DNA from: Plantago major
Taxonomy: Eukaryota; Streptophyta; Magnoliopsida; Lamiales; Plantaginaceae
Assembly: GCA_026545765.1 (NCBI GenBank)
Contig: CM048840.1
Coordinates: 2,315,265-2,379,264, forward strand
Reading direction: 5' to 3'
DNA length: 64,000 nt
Shown here: in pieces, positions 35,370 through 45,500 of the stretch
Layout of the letters: each line of letters opens with the position of its first letter
Position numbering within the stretch: the first letter of the stretch is position 1
The notes under the pieces: model-generated
Seen by the model: only the letters and a program-made list of their open reading frames with translations
Told to the model about the DNA's origin: nothing
Databases searched by the model: none
Translations under genes and position numbers: made by a program

Positions 35370-35651
35370 TCACCAGATTCCGGAAGTCGAGCCTTGGGAC
35401 TCCGACCCACCACCTCGGCCCTGACGATCTTGCTGCTGCATTCGGATCCTCCAACGGATCAACTTCAGCGTCCGCTCCCTCTCTTCCTCGGCTCCCCTCC
35501 TAGCTATTCCCGGACATCGAGGAGGATCACCCTCAAAATCAAGGATGATCGGGTCATCCGCGGTCCCTGTACCCGGGTAAATCGGTGGATGCATGTGCCC
35601 ACAAGCACAGTTTACGCAATGCTGATATTCCTCGTCATCAGATTCCGACAT
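35370..35651 (-). CDS. ORF2: small Cys/Gly/Pro-rich antisense protein of G1 (93 aa)
   Basis: Intact frame starting CCAGG-ATGTCGGAATCT. Composition: NCACG and a later GDPPRCP (possible metal ligands C..C...C), GTADDPIILDFEGDPP, then a charged helix RRGAEEERERTLKLIRWRI and tail GGSESQGSTSGIW. The same protein pattern occurs in both arms of G2 (47785-48105 plus; 57008-56629 minus), despite strong divergence elsewhere. It sits antisense to pol, about 100 bp behind its own TATA box. I do not know a named family. The charged helix and zinc-like head suggest nucleic-acid or protein binding, which is speculation. Conservation of frame in an otherwise broken element argues it is or was functional. Confidence 0.68.
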   Translation of the reverse strand: MSESDDEEYQHCVNCACGHMHPPIYPGTGTADDPIILDFEGDPPRCPGIARRGAEEERERTLKLIRWRIRMQQQDRQGRGGGSESQGSTSGIW

Positions 35652-35699
35652 CCTGGAGAACTCGGGCTTTTGTGGAAGGCTAGAGTGGATAAAACAAAA

Positions 35700-35880
35700 G
35701 ACAGAGTGGAGAAGGGTACAACAGTGAAAAAGGAAGAATTACCACACCCTTATTTATAGTCGCGACGGGTCCTTAAGATCTCGCCACTTGTCGATCATCC
35801 GACGACTGGGGAGATGAAAAGACGTAGTCATAATGACTATTTTACTATTTCACCTTCCTCCTTCTAGAAGAATTACGCAT
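35700..35880 (-). promoter_or_regulatory. Promoter of G1 ORF2
   Basis: Minus-strand TATA box ACTATAAATAAGGG (about 35750-35760). About 140 bp of upstream sequence aligns with the ORF2 promoters in G2, sharing GATGAAA.GACG.AGT, TTTCACCT and TTCTAGAA words on the plus strand. Where G2 has CACGTG, G1 has CACTTG. Confidence 0.6.
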
Positions 35881-36182
35881 CCCAAGGAGCGAACGGTCCG
35901 AGGATCGGAAAGATGATGGTTTAATTTCTACATCAGACGCCATCTACAACGATCCGTGCTCTTAAGAGGTGTAATTTATAATAACTCAGCATATGAACGA
36001 CAGACAAAAAGAAAACGAAGAAGAGAGCAAGTAATAATTCGGAAGCATAGGAGGTTTAACTCCTCGGATTAAATACGAATCATTGCAATAGTACATAATG
36101 ACATTCCGCGTTATCAAAAGATACAAATCCAACAGAAAAATTCAGCAGGTACAGAACTTCAACGGGGCATACCCCGGACTTC

Positions 36183-39016
36183 TCACTGAGGCCCGGATTG
36201 GCTCGGACCAGCTTCACCAGCTTGGGGCGGATCGGCAGGGAGCGTGTTGGAGACGGCTTGCGCAGTAAGAGTTTCAACAAGGTTGAACAAGTTGAAATCC
36301 GCGGGAAGGCCAACGACCCGGCAAGGCAGGAGGAACCACTTCTTTAGGAAAGACCGGTAATTATCGAAAGGTACAAAGCATACCTTTCGGAGGGCATCCG
36401 GGACCCACCTCGGGAGGAAGGGCCCGCCGTTTCGAATCTCGATCTCACCTTCCTCGGTGACTAGTTCCGCAAACTCACATGCGGCCAACTGTTCATCCGA
36501 GACACTGTCGACAGGGACCTCCACACCATTAGCATCCGCAGAAGGGATTAACCCTTCCGCCTTCCAGTCGAAGTCCGGTGGAAGTAGTCCTTGGACTGCA
36601 GCTGCCCGATAGCGGACACGAACCCATCCAGGCGGGAGGCATCGGATTTGCCCGCCGTCAAGAACTTGAAGGAGTCGGACTCCATGAAGTCACGACCAGC
36701 CTGAAGACGGGCATATTGGAGGCCTCCGAGCAGTATATCCTTGGAATCCAGAAAAGCCTTCATCGACTTGTTGACAAAGTTCCCCTGCCAGTCGAGGTCC
36801 GCCTTAATTTCTTCCCAGCTGGTCTTCAGCTTATGGAACTTCACTTCTTGCTCTTTCAGCTGCATCTCTAACTGCATCACCTTCTCCGCCTCATCCGCGG
36901 ACGTGGCCACAGCCTTGTGGAGGTCCTCCTCAATAGTAGCGTTCACCTTCCTTCCATGGCCACGACGAAACATCCGAGCCAAGAAGTCCGTAAGAATGTA
37001 AGTTACATTTCTATCATACTAAGAACAAGCCAAGGAGATCATCGAAAGATTACTTACCCGCTGGTATAGCCCATCCGACCCTCGACCGCTCAACCTCGTG
37101 GAGTCCATAAGCACCGTACTCCTTATCAAGAGCAGCTTGGTCAACAGGCTGGATAGCGGACAATTGTTGTCTCTTTGCTGCAGGGGGAGCCTCCGAGGTT
37201 GCTCCTCTCTTGCGTCCCGAGGTAATAGCGTCTTGCATCAACACCTCCCGTTGTGGTGCTGCAGTAGCGGAAGCCTGGGACTTCGAAGCAGTGGCGCTCC
37301 GAGTGGCAGGGGCTTTGCCCTTGTCGGGCACCGCCAAGGCCTGAGAATCCTCTCCAGCCTTGTTCCGCCTTTCTTCCTCCGCGGCAAACACTGCGGCATT
37401 CTTCGGATCCGACATAGGAAGACCCGCGGAAGTGTTGATGATTTTGGTCCTCTGACTATCGGCGACCTCCAAGGCTTGCTGCTCCCTCTGCAACCTTTTC
37501 CTTTCACGGAGCGTCGACATAATGTAGTCGAACCAGTGCGCTGCACAATAAACCAAAGGCGTCAGATACAAATACGTTAAAGAAGAATTACCAAAATTTC
37601 GGAAATACGCAATCAAAACAGGGTATCCCGAAGAAGAAAGAGCACAAAGTTTCAAGTCAACAAATCCTTACTAAAGTCCGTCTTCCCTCCAACCTCCACT
37701 GCGCCTGTTAGTCCGCACAGGTAGGGAAGTGGCTGACAAGTTAATCCGTGGAACGGATAAGTAGGTAGGTTATGCCTTTTGTGGATCGCCGCCACCCACG
37801 GAGCCATGTTCTTTGGAAGGGGGCGCCAATCCGGGATGCTCTCCCTTAGGAACTTTGTTGGTAGTCCCCATTGTTCTCGCTGCCTCTCGGACACCCCAGG
37901 TTTCAGAGCCATCCGTACAAAAACATACTTATCCCACCACTTCGATCCCAACGATGAAATGGAGTCCGAAATGAAGTTATAGGGTTTCCTATTCATAAAA
38001 GTATAGAAGAGGGGATTCCCCGGACTGAACGAAACATGAAAGAGCTGCCTGAAGTTCTCAAAATTTACTGGCTGCCCTTTCTTCTTGCAAAAAACAACGA
38101 AGCAGATAAGATTATCCAAGGACTTTGGGATAACCTGACTCGGACCAATCCCAATGTGATTCAGAATATGCTTCAATTCAGTTGCAATGGGGATCTTCCA
38201 CCCACAAGCAAAAATCTGCCTCGTGCACACACATATACCCGGCGGGCGGGTGTAAAATGCGTGTCCGGGCTTGGGAACCATGATTTCTACGGAGTCAGGG
38301 ATCTCCCACTTTCGCCTCCATTCTGGAATGTCCTCCGCCTTAACCCTTGATGGACATGTAGGAAGAAGTCCGTCTGTGTTTAGTTCTCCAAATTCGTCCG
38401 CTATTATGACGGACAGATTTGAGAACTTGATTGAGCGACTTCGCCCACGACCTTCAATTAATGGAAGACTGGACTGAACGGGCGCAACAGGGTGTAACAC
38501 AATCCGCCGACCGGAGCGTCTAGGGGGACGAGCGACAGGAGATCCTTCTTCTTCTTCCTCCTCGTCCTCGTCTTCCTCTTCCTCACCATCTTCCTCCTCC
38601 TCATCGACACCTTCGGGTCTCCCAGACGTGCTTGGGTTGGACGGACCTTTTTCCGCTACAACACGGTCTTCCACCCCAGTCTCGAACATCTCGACTTCAT
38701 CAGCCTCCCGACCGTTGTCGCCTTCCCGCTCCACATGCAGTTCGTTAGGATCCTCGGACGTCCCCACGCCACCTATAGTCCGAGACTGGACTAACGACCT
38801 AGTCCTAGCAAGATCACCCTGACCAGCTGTAACGTCGGCCTATGCTTCCGCCGCACCACGGACTCCTTGCCCAGCATCAGAGTCCCTGGACGACCCAAGG
38901 TCCACAACTAAGAAATCTCTCACGGACAAGGTCAAATCCACGGACCCAGTCCCTAAGTCTACTGCATCATTGTAACCTGGGGCCTCGTGCTGGTTCTGAC
39001 TATCGCTCCCGGACAT
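36183..39016 (-). pseudogene. aORF1 of G1: antisense gene with Transposase_28-like domain
   Basis: Exon 1 starts ATGTCCGGGAGC (39016) just after a splice acceptor-like CTTCTGCCCTAG. An in-frame TAG lies at 38842-38840. An acidic Glu/Asp tract (38620-38520) and RRSGRRIVLHP follow. The domain runs ACGWKIPIATELKHILNHIG, GPSQVIPKSLDNLICFVV and FSPGNPLFYTFMNRKPYNF, to a splice-donor-like GTAAGG near 37665. This matches the Pfam 'putative gypsy type transposon' (Transposase_28) region known from plant Gypsy extra ORFs. Later exons (37543-37060; about 36990-36183) encode an Ala/Lys-rich linker and a coiled coil, EEDLHKAVATSADEAEKVMQ. The last acceptor is not clear. Nonsense mutation makes it a probable pseudogene. 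Function is unknown. Confidence 0.75.
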
Positions 39017-39636
39017 CCTAGGGCAGAAGGAAATAAGTCAGAAACGATGGTGGTGATTGTCCGAGAGTTCGTTTAGGTAACTTTTTAAGTCAAAGAAAGC
39101 CTACAGAGTTCTACTTAACTAGATTTTTTTGCATGAAGCCTAGTCTCGGCACTAGTGGTACTAACCTTGGCACACCGAAACGCGCCATTGGCACTATCAT
39201 CTACCTTACCCGGCACGCTCAGCGGGGCCAATTTATGGAAGACTGTGTGCCAATTGGCACCAACCCATTACCAAATAAGCATGCATAATAAAATTTTGGT
39301 TACAGTGGGCATACACACGAGATGAATCAACAGGATACTGGCAATAAAATTGGCATGCAACAGTATAAAGGAGAATTGTTTCAACTAAGAACGCAGCTAA
39401 AGCCTATCACTCGCAACATCGGCAAATACGGACTCGACAATTTCATATCCGAGCAGGGCAAAAACATATGAGCAGGTAGTAAGCATATCACGAAAAGGAG
39501 ACAACTTAGGAGGAGTGAAGACGTACTTACTTGACAAGGTTGACTTGATAAGTTTGAACGGACGACTAAACCTTGTTGCTTCTCCGAGGGTATGGATTCG
39601 AAGAGGAAATTTCAAAATTCTGCGAGTCTTACTTTG

Positions 39637-39987
39637 TCGGATGCGTCTTCAATTGCTCGGATTGCTTTGTGATTGCTCTGAGTTTCGATATTGCTAAAAG
39701 TGTGAAAGTGACTGATGAGCTGACTATTTATAAGGGCAATTTGGGGGAAGCCAAGAGTCACATCACTTGGATTTGAATCCCAGCCGTTGGTCCTCTCCAA
39801 TCCAAGGGTTGAGCCGCTTCGCGAGTGGATGGCTGTCAGTACGTCGCATTTAATGCTTGACATACGCGTCACATCAATCGGGCTTAGAACCCCAACCGTT
39901 GATGTCGTCCCGATCCAACGGTCGCGTCACTTTACTCGGGATCTTTCCCCCGTGGGTCGGACGGACAACCTATTGGGCCTCTTTGGC
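39637..39987 (-). promoter_or_regulatory. Antisense promoter of G1 aORF1 (right inverted arm)
   Basis: Minus-strand TATA CTTATAAATAGTCA at about 39721-39733, with the transcript leading through a donor-like CAA|GTAAGT (about 39531) to the acceptor before ATG 39016, a 5' UTR intron. Contains GCATTTAATGC (39846-39856), also found upstream of the G2 aORF1 (61624-61634). A 351-bp inverted copy lies at 32167-32517. The stretch 39988-40187 holds a strong purine tract (40131-40152), possibly the polypurine tract of the lost 3' LTR. Confidence 0.65.
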
Positions 39988-40187
39988 TTACGGATCAGAC
40001 CAATTCAACAATCGGTCCAACAGATAGCTTCCAGAGGGCTACGTCAGATCCTAACCATACTTGGATCTATATATCTCGGATACAAATACCTTTTCCATCT
40101 ACACTCCGAGCTATTACATAACTCAGACTGTAGAAGGAAGGGGGCGGGGAAGATATATTGAATTCCTAAGAACACGGATGACGGATC

Positions 40188-41519
40188 TCAACAAAAAGGA
40201 TTTTTTCCTTTCTTGGAACCAGCTCTTACTGGAACATTCCTCCGATACTCCTCTCTGTACATCACTTCTTCACAGATGTCATCTAAATGCTTCTCACTCC
40301 TCACCTCCTGACTAGATAGTTTTCTGCGGAGCTCTGAGTTGAAAGTATTAGCGTACAGGTGACGGACCCGTTCCTTAATAATGTGTGGCTCAACTCGAAG
40401 AACTTTCGCGTGAAAGTGATCTAAGAAGGTCCTAAGATCCTCTTGCTCCCGCTGTATAACTTCTGCCAGGTGCTCTACGGTTCGCTTTCTCCTCTTTGCT
40501 TTTCCAAATCGCGCCAAGAACTTTGAAGAAAGGTCTGCATATGACTTTATCGACTTGTTCGGTAGAGCAGTGTACCAATCCATAGCCGTTCCGAAGAGAG
40601 TAGATGAGAACGTGAGAGCTTTTGTATTGTCGCTCATTCCTTTGGAATCCATCTTGCTGTTGTACCTTGTCAGGTGTCCAACAGGACAAGCATCCCCGTA
40701 ATAGTACTCCAAGCTCGGGATTGCTTGATCCGAGTTTCTGTTCCTTTCCTTTTCTCTCATGATTTCATCACATAAGGGATTTGGTGCACTAGTGGTTACC
40801 TGCTCATGGTCTTTTACCAGGCATCCGAGATTCAGAATCTGGGCCTCCAAAGCATTCTGTTGAGCATAGATTTCGTCGGCAGTCATGATTTCTCCTGTCC
40901 TCGGATGCACAGCTACATCCGCAGGGAGTTCTTCTATCCGGAGCGCTGGAACAGTTTCTGCCACCTGATCTCTATTTCTAGGAGGTGCTTGTCGCGGAGC
41001 TCCTGGGTGTCTATTATCTCCTTCTTGATACTCTCTCCTTCCGTTTGGGCTTCCTTCACCTCGAGCGTGAGAGGCTGACGCCCGCCGGTCGAGAAGGTTC
41101 CGCAAATCCTCTTGAGGTGGCTGGTTCCCCAACCTCTCTTGGATCGGACGTTGCCTGTTCCTCGATAATGCAGGCTCTGCCTGAGGAGGAGTGACCACTG
41201 GCGGAGTGGCATGTTGAGGAGGAGCATTGTTAGACCCCAGGCAGCCTTGAATGACTGTGAGCAACCTATCGAACTGCGTCTCGCTTAGTCCGAGATCACT
41301 AGTGTGGACAGTGCGACCATCGGGCATAGTGAACTGTTGGCCTGCTGCAGGGCCTTGAGCTTCAGCCGGTGAAGCTCGTACGACCCCTTCATCCGAGGAC
41401 GGACTGGCCGTGCGTCCCTCACTCGGATATCTCCTTCCAGTTACAGCGGCTCTGCGTCCCCGGGTGGGCGGACGTCCTCGTGGGCGCGGTGGTGGAGTCC
41501 CTACTCTGCAAAGACCCAT
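40188..41519 (-). CDS. G1 gag polyprotein part
   Basis: Long open frame on the minus strand. The N-terminus is Arg/Pro-rich (PPPRPRGRPPTRGRRAAVTG). The Retrotrans_gag core reads DACPVGHLTRYNSKMDS, LFGTAMDWYTALP, LSSKFLARF and EDLRTFLDHFHAKVLRVEPH. The frame stops after VRAGSKKGKNPFC, where the sequence changes to another block of the element (junction about 40155-40195), so protease and the rest of pol are absent. Gag forms the particle in intact relatives. Orientation is opposite to the G1 integrase. Confidence 0.85.
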   Translation of the reverse strand: MGLCRVGTPPPRPRGRPPTRGRRAAVTGRRYPSEGRTASPSSDEGVVRASPAEAQGPAAGQQFTMPDGRTVHTSDLGLSETQFDRLLTVIQGCLGSNNAPPQHATPPVVTPPQAEPALSRNRQRPIQERLGNQPPQEDLRNLLDRRASASHARGEGSPNGRREYQEGDNRHPGAPRQAPPRNRDQVAETVPALRIEELPADVAVHPRTGEIMTADEIYAQQNALEAQILNLGCLVKDHEQVTTSAPNPLCDEIMREKERNRNSDQAIPSLEYYYGDACPVGHLTRYNSKMDSKGMSDNTKALTFSSTLFGTAMDWYTALPNKSIKSYADLSSKFLARFGKAKRRKRTVEHLAEVIQREQEDLRTFLDHFHAKVLRVEPHIIKERVRHLYANTFNSELRRKLSSQEVRSEKHLDDICEEVMYREEYRRNVPVRAGSKKGKNPFC

Positions 41520-41575
41520 TGTTGTTGTCTTCTTGCCATCAGCTTAATTCTAAACACGTAAACTTCTTGTAAAGC

Positions 41576-41593
41576 TTCCCACAGACGGCGCCA
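41576..41593 (-). other. G1 primer-binding site
   Basis: TGGCGCCGTCTGTGGG follows the LTR end by 3 bases on the minus strand. The TGGCGCCGT core is complementary to the 3' end of tRNA-Asp, a common primer in plant Gypsy elements. It fixes the LTR of 41597-42460 as a 5' LTR. Confidence 0.75.
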
Positions 41594-41596
41594 AAA

Positions 41597-42460
41597 TGTT
41601 GAGGGGTAAAACCTCTAACACTAACTAACTAAACTATTACAAAAAACCTAGTCTATGGCCCGCCTCCGACTTGAGGTCCGACGTAGTACTGGTCCGAGTT
41701 TATGTACCTGAAAGGACTAGGGGGGGGGGAGGGGGGGGGGGGTTAGAATGGGTTACCCAGATTGCCTATGTCAATTTGGTAAGAGACTTTACTCAAGAGA
41801 GAGTTGGAAGCTCTCAATGTAATAGTTATGAGGGATTATGATAATATTTGGGGATTCTTCCCTTGATCTTGCTTTTCTTAAGGTCTTGGACCTTGTACTA
41901 TATTTATAGTTATCATATGCCTATGAGGTGGCTCACAAGATGATGCCAAGTGTACGTTTCAGATTTGAACACCAATGCTACCTTTGGCCCATGGCCCATT
42001 AGCGAACAATAATCCAATTCTAATAAATGGGCCTGGGAGGGTAGTTTGGACCTTTTCCCTACTTGAGTACTGTTCCGCCTGTTGGGTCCGTGTTAGTCCC
42101 TCGGACAGATCTATCTGCTTGGTTGATCTGCCCTTGGGTAACTCTGGATGTCCGAGCCAAGAGTCTCACGAAAGTATCTCAGTAGTTCTGTTATACGTTT
42201 GGTCTTGATGTGATTGTGGCATCCGAGATTCTCTCGTCCGGTCTGTTTGGCATCTCTGTACTGACGTAGCCAGGTTTAGAAGTCCTTTTCCCAGCTAGCT
42301 CAGACTAGCTATGAGGGTGTAGCGACTTTAGCGTACTGGTTGATTCACTTTGGCCGGACCATGTGAGGTCGGACCAATACTGAATTGGCTAATTAAGCCG
42401 TGATGCACTTTAGGACACGCTCTATGGCGCCCTTAACGGATTGGACACATGACCGTAACA
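41597..42460 (-). repeat. G1 5' LTR (864 bp)
   Basis: Minus-strand LTR beginning TGTTACGGTCATGTGTCC and ending TTTTACCCCTCAACA. It contains a long G/C homopolymer region (41709-41742) and a plus-strand TATTTATAG (minus TATA) near 41900. It resembles the solo LTR at 49955-50848 at both ends (TGTT...TGTCCAATCCGT and CCCCTCAACA). No partner LTR remains on the left. Confidence 0.85.
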
Positions 42461-43163
42461 ACACCTAGCCTGTCGAAAATCGACCACAACTGGGGAAGCA
42501 GGGCATTGGAAATATAGTAGGTTTTCTACAACAATTCCACACAACATAGAAATTACACAAGGTAAATGAAGACAACAATTTAAAGATAACACATGCAACA
42601 AGTTCATTAATGGTGACTAACATATCACCCAAGTTCAGTGGCTAACATACCACTAAGATTGTCCTAAAATTTACTAACACAATGGTGACTAACATATCAC
42701 CAAAGTTTAGTGGCTAACATACCACTCACATATATATAGTGGCTAACATACCACGCACATTAACACAACGATCAAAACAACAAATAAAGCACTGTAACAT
42801 TTAAGCTTACCCGCAACTCATCGAAGTAAAAAGCCTTCATCCCTTCCGAGACATGTGACCACTTCTCACCGCCAGGGCCAGGTAACTCCCTCCCGCCCCT
42901 AAAAATGTCTACAAATGCATAATATGTACTTACTTTGTCTGACCGTTGTGGAACAACACCAGCTTCCCCTTCCACATAGCACCGGGTGTCAAAACTAAAA
43001 AGGGCAATCGTCAGGGGGTGTACTGCATGTACCAGAACCACTAGGGATCCCATAGAAGGACTACTCGCTCCTCCACTGGGTGGTGTATTGCATGTACCAG
43101 AACCACCAGGGATCCCACTCGATGTGGGAGGACGGTATGTAGGTCTCCTATGTCGCGGCATCT
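42461..43163 (-). pseudogene. tnpA-like gene of CACTA A, 5' part
   Basis: The exon start MPRHRRPTYRPPTSSGI (from about 43163) and the block GGEKWSHVSEGMKAFYFDEL correspond to the start and second exon of the B gene. A later exon, YYISNALLPQLWSIFDRLGV, is cut by the G1 LTR at 42460. Roughly 900 bp of the gene between here and its C-terminal end at 27464 has been lost together with the right end of B. Confidence 0.68.
42612..42755 (-). repeat. Hairpin array of CACTA A
   Basis: Five 18-bp hairpins with loop CTAACATA: GGTGA/TCACC stems at 42612-42629 and 42684-42701, AGTGG/CCACT stems at 42637-42654, 42709-42726 and 42738-42755 (last base of the final one changed). Same order and spacing style as in B. 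Confidence 0.85.
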
Positions 43164-43179
43164 GCAAAAACATACAACA

Positions 43180-44344
43180 AATAGAGAAAAAAATGTGTTA
43201 GAAAATTACCGTGAATTTGCATGTAAAACATATACATTTGACACCTGATAAAGCACAGAAATATGGGATAATCAACAACTAACAATATATATACATACAA
43301 CTGACACGTATAAATTTATTAGATTTATAATTACATGTATAGCATTACGTATTTAGTTTTATTACAATTACAATTACATTCTTAATTATGATACGTTAAG
43401 AATTTTATTAATTACATGCATTTTACGATTACAATTAATTTTATAAAATTTAAATTTCCATTTAACTATTAACATTACAAATTATAGATGAAAATAGTAG
43501 TAATTATTTTTATGTTAATACGAAAAAATTATATTAAAATCACCAAAATCACCAAATTGTCTCCAAACACACAACTAAATCTTCCTAATCCTAGTACATA
43601 TATGAAAATATCAAACTAAATACCCTACATACTTACAATCATCCTAACATTATACTAACAATCCAATTTCACAATAAATATATCAATTGCACATCTCAAA
43701 GTTAACACAATACGTAATATAAGCTAAACTAGCTACTACATACTTCCTATAAACATACAATTGCTCAAACTAGTCGAAATTAACAAAATTCCCAAATTTT
43801 AAAAAGTAAGGGTTTTAGCCAAAATACCTTCGATTACGGAGAAATTAGCCGAAGAAAGATGAAATTGATGGACCACACGAGTTCCTTGTCCCACGAGCTT
43901 CGAAAAGAGTCCAAGATTGGCCGGAATGGTTGAGTTTTGGTCGGACTTTGAATTTGGGCGAAAATGGCAAGAGAAGGAGAAAGAAGAAGGCAGAACATAA
44001 ATGGGGAAGAAGAACACGTTATGTTTGCCTTATTCCGATTTAGCGACGGATGGGCTTATCCGTCGCTATTTGCGACGGATATACCAATCCGTCGTTAAAT
44101 CGATTTTTTTTTTATTTTTTCACTTTAATTTTTAGTCAATCCTAATTCGCGACGGATTAGTCTATCCGTCCCTAATCCGTCACGAATTAGGGACGGATTA
44201 TTAATCCGTCTCTACTTCGAGACGGATTAGCGACGGATTGAGCAAATCGCTCAATCCGTCGCTAGACGATGCTGATTCGTCGCTATTTGGCGACGGATTT
44301 TCCGTCGCTAAAATCCGTAGCCAAATGACAGTTTTCTTGTAGTG
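43180..44344 (-). other. 5' and subterminal region of CACTA A
   Basis: AT-rich, then a stretch conserved with B (43800-44010), then subterminal CGACGGAT/ATCCGTCG repeats and the right terminus CTTGTAGTG. There is no TNP2 gene between the tnpA start and this region. Confidence 0.7.
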
Positions 44345-44347
44345 AGG

Positions 44348-44998
44348 GGTGTAGTAAAAATGGGTGATCATCATGAACGCCAAGACACTACCTTAAATTT
44401 CTTGCCACTTTCTTCTTCGTAGGCATAGGGTGTAGGGGTAGTGCTATTAGCGCGTTTTGTGAGGTGATCTATGATTACATTTTAAATTACCTGCCACTTG
44501 CTTGCTTGAGAACATAGTGTGGAGGGGTGTAATTAGTATTGTCCCAAATTATATTTTGAGCGGCTCATGACCACACCTTAAATTGCTTGCCACTTGCCTT
44601 GTTAAGGCATAGGGTGTAGGGGTGTTGGCAATGTATTGATGTTGAAAATTCTTGGAATTGACGGTTTTGTTGAAATACCTTGGTGTTAACATGAAGGCGA
44701 AGGTGAAGGAGCATTTTCATAGTACACAAGTGGATTTATTCTGGCCGAGTTATTTTGAGGCTTGGAAAAAGGACAAGGAGTGCATTAACCATATGATACT
44801 GCCGAGCTGTGCAAAGAATTAGTGTACTTATTTTTGTATGATTCTTAGTGGTTTATGGGAACTCAGGGTAGGAAAAACAAGGAGCTGTATTGGGAGTAAT
44901 AAGTCTTGTGGTTCAAGAGACATGTTGTAAGAGGAGCATTCCTTATGCTCATTTGTTGTTGAGTTATCAATAAAAGTTTTTAGGTGTTTAAAAAAAAA
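44348..44998 (+). repeat. Unclassified polyadenylated repeat, copy B, right part
   Basis: Continues copy B after the CACTA A insertion with modules at 44391, 44487 and 44577. The 3' end matches copy A (CGGTTTTGTTGAA, CACAAGTGGATTTATTC) and ends AATAAAAGTTTTTAGGTGTTTAAAAAAAAA. The A run marks the 3' end of the presumed parent transcript. Confidence 0.7.
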
Positions 44999-45500
44999 TA
45001 AATTTGGGCCTCTTCCTATACAGTTTAATTTCTCACTGGTGTGGAAGATTATGAACCTCCATTCTGCCTTGTGTAAGCAATAAGCATGTCATTAAAGGCA
45101 TATTAATATCTTCTCTTCTGCAATACTAACAAACATTTTTAGGGATCGGAATCGGATGGTTCTTCAATTCTTAACTTTTGGATGATGTTGGGCAGCCTGT
45201 TCACTTCATTCATACACAGCTCTTGGGCCAAATATATTAGTACTTCATGTTGCCCCAACCATAACTTTAAATTAGTATTTAACATCTATAAATTTCATTT
45301 ATGACTCTGCCCCTACCTATATTAGGGAAACTAGGTGGGTTAACATTACATACTGTATTATGTTTCTCTATTGATGATACACAATGAAAGACAACGAGAA
45401 TAAGAAATGTTAAACTCAACGTTACAACTCAAGACATTAATTCAAAGTTACAAGATTACTATCACAGTCAAACTCGAAGTGATTAGCCGATATATACCCG
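44999..45500. other. Intergenic, no gene recognised
   Basis: Nothing recognised between the poly(A) of copy B and the LTR remnant of G2. Confidence 0.4.

Larger units (their letters stand above)
32167..42460. mobile_element. Rearranged Tat-type Gypsy retrotransposon G1
   Basis: Three blocks in conflicting orientation: (1) an inverted copy of the antisense promoter (32167-32517, plus); (2) a 3' half in plus orientation, RNase H and integrase (32527-34125), antisense genes (35370-39016) and their promoter (39637-39987); (3) LTR, primer site and gag in minus orientation (42460-40188). The right border (LTR ending CCGTAACA) sits inside the tnpA exon of CACTA A. The left border fuses to the end of CACTA B through shared GCCAAAG. 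There is no left LTR and no protease or RT. Archaeal-type RNase H plus antisense extra ORFs between integrase and 3' LTR are features known from the Tat lineage. Confidence 0.82.
26834..44344 (-). mobile_element. CACTA element A (host of the nest)
   Basis: Ends CACTACAAAAAAATCGGG and TTTTCTTGTAGTG with a perfect 3-bp duplication AGG (26831-26833 and 44345-44347), diagnostic of CACTA. Subterminal regions (26850-27130 and 44040-44330) carry many GACGGAT/ATCCGTC words in both orientations. Its own sequence is only 26834-27464 and 42461-44344; the middle is CACTA B plus Gypsy G1. It keeps the tnpA-like gene ends on the minus strand but no TNP2 transposase, so it depends on relatives. Removing it restores the interrupted copy B repeat exactly, which confirms the borders. 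Confidence 0.93.
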
